Origin: a virus
IMG/VR virus record: IMGVR_UViG_3300025120_000519
Location: 1-24,578 of that record
Length of the DNA: 24,578 bases
Direction: 5' to 3' (one strand)
Made by a program: the position numbers and the translations under genes. The notes under the pieces were generated by a model. The model was not told the DNA's origin. It worked only from the letters and a program-made list of their open reading frames with translations, and searched no databases. Shown piece after piece: positions 22,735-24,578 of the stretch (positions are counted from its first letter, which is position 1; each line of letters opens with the position of its first letter).

Positions 22735-24006
22735 ATGTACTGGCTTGTAGAAAACGAGGAACAGTTAAATGTTTTAATAAATAGTGGTTATAAAAAGGCT
22801 TTCATTGAGGTAATACCTTATAATGATACAATACACCCTGTACTAAATCACGTAAGTTTAGTGTATATTAGACCAATTGAAGCGAGTAAAGGCTTTATGG
22901 TATGTATTACGCATAGTGAATCTTTAAATGCGTTAAACACGCGTATAAACGAGCTACTAAACAAGTTTGATATATTGTATTGTCGTGATAAAAAGGAAAT
23001 ATTACATTATTTTCCAAACAAAGCTCTTTATGATATAAATCCACCCCCTCATACATATATACGACCAACAACACAAACACACGATTTATATTATAGACAA
23101 CACAAAGATAATCCGGAGTTAAACCTAATTATACCGATTGTTAAACATTATGAATTGTGTGAGACAATTTTTAGAGATCTAAAAGCGAATATTAACAATA
23201 AAAAAACAAAATATGATGAGTTCTTTAACAGTAGAGTATCCGTGGTATTCAACGCTATCGAGAGAAGTGGCATACGTATACACAATGAAACCTTCAATGA
23301 ATACTTCCACGCAGTTGACGGTGAATACGTCCACACTCAGTTCAACTTAAAAACAACAACAACAAGACCTTCAAATAAATTTAATAATGTAAATTATGCA
23401 GCACTTAATAAAGAAAATGGTTGTAGAAAAAGTTTTATACCACGTAATAATAGGTTTGTGGAAATTGATATTTCTGCTTACCATCCTAGCTTGTCTGCTC
23501 GTCTTATTGATTATGATTTTGCCGGGGTTGATATTCACGCTCATTTTGCGTCCTTATATGGAGTGGATTATAAAAAATCGAAGGAACTTACCTTCAAGCA
23601 GCTCTATGGAGGCGTTTTTGATAATTACAAAAGCCTGGAATTCTTTCAAAAAATTGAGAAATACGTAGGAGAACTTTGGAGTAAGTTTCAAAGCGATGGA
23701 TTTGTAGAATGTAAGGTTTCTGGATATAGATATGAAAAAGAAAACTTGGATAATATGAATCCGCAAAAGTTATTTAATTACATTTTACAAAATTTAGAAA
23801 CATCAACAAATGTGTTGATATTGTGGGATATATGTTGTATATTGAGAGAATACAAGACGCAACTAATATTATACACATATGATTCGTTTTTATTAGATGT
23901 AAATGATGAAGAAGTTGATGTTTTAGATAAAATTAGAAAAGTATTTAAAAAATATAAATTAAATATTAAAGAAATAGAAGGTTATGACTACAATTTTACA
24001 GAATAA
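22735..24006 (+). CDS. short divergent family A DNA polymerase, 423 aa
   Basis: The C-terminal half shows the family A palm in order. TTTTRPSNKFNNVNYAALNK (207-226) corresponds to the TGRLSS..PNLQN element. Motif A is FVEIDISAYHPSLSARLI (241-258), with catalytic Asp245. Then come VDIHAHFASLYG (265-276) and an O-helix-like KKSKELTFKQLYGG (280-293). NPQKLFNYILQNLETST (342-358) matches the helix before motif C, and motif C is YTYDSFLLDV (380-389), with Asp383. Departures include YDS in place of HDE in motif C and His250 where the Glu steric gate normally sits. The N-terminal 100 residues have the outline of a 3'-5' exonuclease domain without its acidic residues. T4 relatives normally use a family B enzyme. 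It is transcribed from a host-type promoter. Replicative role is likely but not certain. Confidence 0.75.
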   Translation: MYWLVENEEQLNVLINSGYKKAFIEVIPYNDTIHPVLNHVSLVYIRPIEASKGFMVCITHSESLNALNTRINELLNKFDILYCRDKKEILHYFPNKALYDINPPPHTYIRPTTQTHDLYYRQHKDNPELNLIIPIVKHYELCETIFRDLKANINNKKTKYDEFFNSRVSVVFNAIERSGIRIHNETFNEYFHAVDGEYVHTQFNLKTTTTRPSNKFNNVNYAALNKENGCRKSFIPRNNRFVEIDISAYHPSLSARLIDYDFAGVDIHAHFASLYGVDYKKSKELTFKQLYGGVFDNYKSLEFFQKIEKYVGELWSKFQSDGFVECKVSGYRYEKENLDNMNPQKLFNYILQNLETSTNVLILWDICCILREYKTQLILYTYDSFLLDVNDEEVDVLDKIRKVFKKYKLNIKEIEGYDYNFTE

Positions 24007-24013
24007 TCCCAAT

Positions 24014-24451
24014 ATGTATAATACAGAATATGATATCGTATCCGATATCAAAATATTAGGAGATTTGAATAATAAATTATTTTGTACTTTTACTGATTTA
24101 AATGGGTTAGATGCACTAATTGAAGATGTAAAAACTAAATATGACATTATGTACAATAAACTTTTTGTACTAGAAATAGTAGGAAAAGATGAGTATGTAG
24201 TTACGTATAATGTTGATCAAACTAATTTAAATTCAATTCCTGAAAATACTATTTTAGTACATAGAAAAAAGGAATCTAATACCTTATATACTATTAATGC
24301 TTTAAATGAACTTATTAAAAAGCTTAATGGTGGTGTTGTTGATACAAGCTATAAAATAGATTGGCAACATTATAGAAATTGTGTTTTACTTACCCAACAT
24401 AATGATCTAAATCAACTTAATACAAAAATTTACAAAATTATTGAACTATAA
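24014..24451 (+). CDS. hypothetical protein after the polymerase, 145-155 aa
   Basis: An unrecognised protein following the polymerase in the same transcription unit. Starting at ATG 24014 it follows the polymerase stop by seven bases and begins MYNTEYDIVSDIKIL. An in-frame ATG at 23984 would add ten residues and overlap the polymerase by 23 bases. The sequence alternates short strands and helices (LFVLEIVGKDEYVVTYNVDQ, TLYTINALNELIKKLNGGV). Its C-terminal segment VLLTQHNDLNQLNTKIYKI resembles VCITHSESLNALNTRINEL in the polymerase N-terminal domain (residues 56-74), hinting at a shared fold. A replication-linked role is inferred only from position. Confidence 0.6.
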   Translation: MYNTEYDIVSDIKILGDLNNKLFCTFTDLNGLDALIEDVKTKYDIMYNKLFVLEIVGKDEYVVTYNVDQTNLNSIPENTILVHRKKESNTLYTINALNELIKKLNGGVVDTSYKIDWQHYRNCVLLTQHNDLNQLNTKIYKIIEL

Positions 24452-24466
24452 TTTGGCTCCCCAAAT
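24451..24466 (+). terminator. short hairpin after the polymerase unit
   Basis: ATTTGG (24451-24456), loop CTCC, then CCAAAT (24461-24466) is a perfect 6-bp stem immediately at the stop codon. There is no T run behind it, so termination would be weak. It also contains the -33 element of the next promoter, so it could equally influence that promoter. Confidence 0.3.
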
Positions 24467-24484
24467 ATTAGTTCGTATATTTAG
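24452..24484 (+). promoter_or_regulatory. Bacteroidota-type sigma-A promoter (third copy)
   Basis: TTTG (24452-24455), 20 bases, then TATATTTAG (24476-24484), which matches TAnnTTT better than the other two copies. The wider TTCGTATATT block is shared with 5373 and 22705. It drives the gene starting at 24523. Confidence 0.6.
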
Positions 24485-24522
24485 TTACATATAAACAGTT
24501 ATAATTAAAATTAGTTACATTT

Positions 24523-24578
24523 ATGGATTTATCAAAACTTAAACAGAAATTGGATACCCTCCAATCAAAACCACAGGG
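24523..24578 (+). CDS. start of a gene, possibly ssDNA-binding protein (partial)
   Basis: Eighteen codons are visible before the window ends: MDLSKLKQKLDTLQSKPQ. The start is supported by the promoter upstream and an A/T leader. The short amphipathic beginning, the position beside a DNA polymerase, and a separate strong host-type promoter are what I would expect of the gp32-like ssDNA-binding protein of marine T4-like phages. These often begin with a similar L-x-x-L-K-x-L-x-x-L-Q helix. Eighteen residues cannot prove it. Confidence 0.35.
   Translation, partial: MDLSKLKQKLDTLQSKPQ

Noticed and set aside
23396-23668. Forward ORF of 90 codons with hydrophobic stretches inside the polymerase gene
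   Set aside because: Overlaps the polymerase palm motifs in another frame, without promoter or leader. The apparent membrane segments come from T-rich second codon positions.
22735-24006. Recent horizontal origin of the polymerase gene, from more frequent CGT/CGA Arg codons
   Set aside because: The polymerase has about six CGN codons against about twelve AGA/AGG, but occasional CGT codons also occur in the sheath and GT genes. The difference is too small to call without counting the whole genome.

Overview
The window is about 24.6 kb of a very AT-rich, tightly packed, single-strand (+) genome of a tailed phage with a contractile, T4-like tail. Recognisable T4-type proteins are the tail sheath (gp18-like, 9812-11569), tail tube (gp19-like, 11612-12100), a gp26-type baseplate/tail-assembly protein (12204-12947) and a gp53-like wedge protein (18103-18405). 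Several lines point to a Bacteroidota (flavobacterial, probably marine) host. Starts are preceded by A-rich leaders without Shine-Dalgarno sequences. Three intergenic regions carry promoters of the Bacteroidota primary-sigma type: TTTG or TTAG, exactly 20 bases, then TATATT(T)AG. The fibre N-terminus and small structural proteins resemble those I know from marine flavophages.

Layout. 1-370: end of one small gene and a second small gene. 388-4996: a late-type promoter motif, a structured RNA leader, and a 1511-residue fibre. The fibre has two long proline-free collagen-like Gly-X-Y blocks, an interposed domain, a Cys-rich YadA-like beta-roll region and a C-terminal domain. 5039-5347: a small conserved protein. 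5353-9469: a host-type promoter followed by six overlapping genes. They encode a GT9-like glycosyltransferase, an APS-kinase-like P-loop kinase, a HxGH nucleotidyltransferase, a DUF2061 membrane protein, a GT4 glycosyltransferase, and a homologue of the autotransporter O-heptosyltransferases (TibC/Aah family). 9474-22699: the tail module, with a coiled-coil protein, sheath, tube, terminator, tail chaperone with a probable programmed frameshift, tape measure, a small protein, a tube-cap-like protein, gp53, a hub protein fused to an M15 peptidase, and a duplicated-domain protein. 22685-24578: replication-type genes under host-type promoters. These are a short divergent family A DNA polymerase, an unknown protein, and the first codons of a gene that may be the ssDNA-binding protein.

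How it may work together. Structural genes are mostly preceded by TATTTATAA, the exact reverse complement of the T4 late-promoter core with one extra A. The glycosylation cassette and the replication genes instead use host-type promoters. The most interesting proposal is that the cassette between the fibre and tail modules is a phage-encoded protein O-glycosylation system. Its last gene belongs to a family known to put heptose on Ser residues of autotransporter adhesins, and the neighbouring fibre offers several hundred Ser/Thr residues plus an adhesin-like beta-roll. The phage enzyme also lacks the four cysteines that hold iron in that family. The second strong candidate is a +1 or -2 programmed frameshift at a T7 run just upstream of the tape measure gene. 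It would join the gp26-like ORF to a downstream ORF that has no ATG of its own.

No tRNA gene, CRISPR array, transposase or integrase was seen. No stretch over 300 bases lacks a gene.
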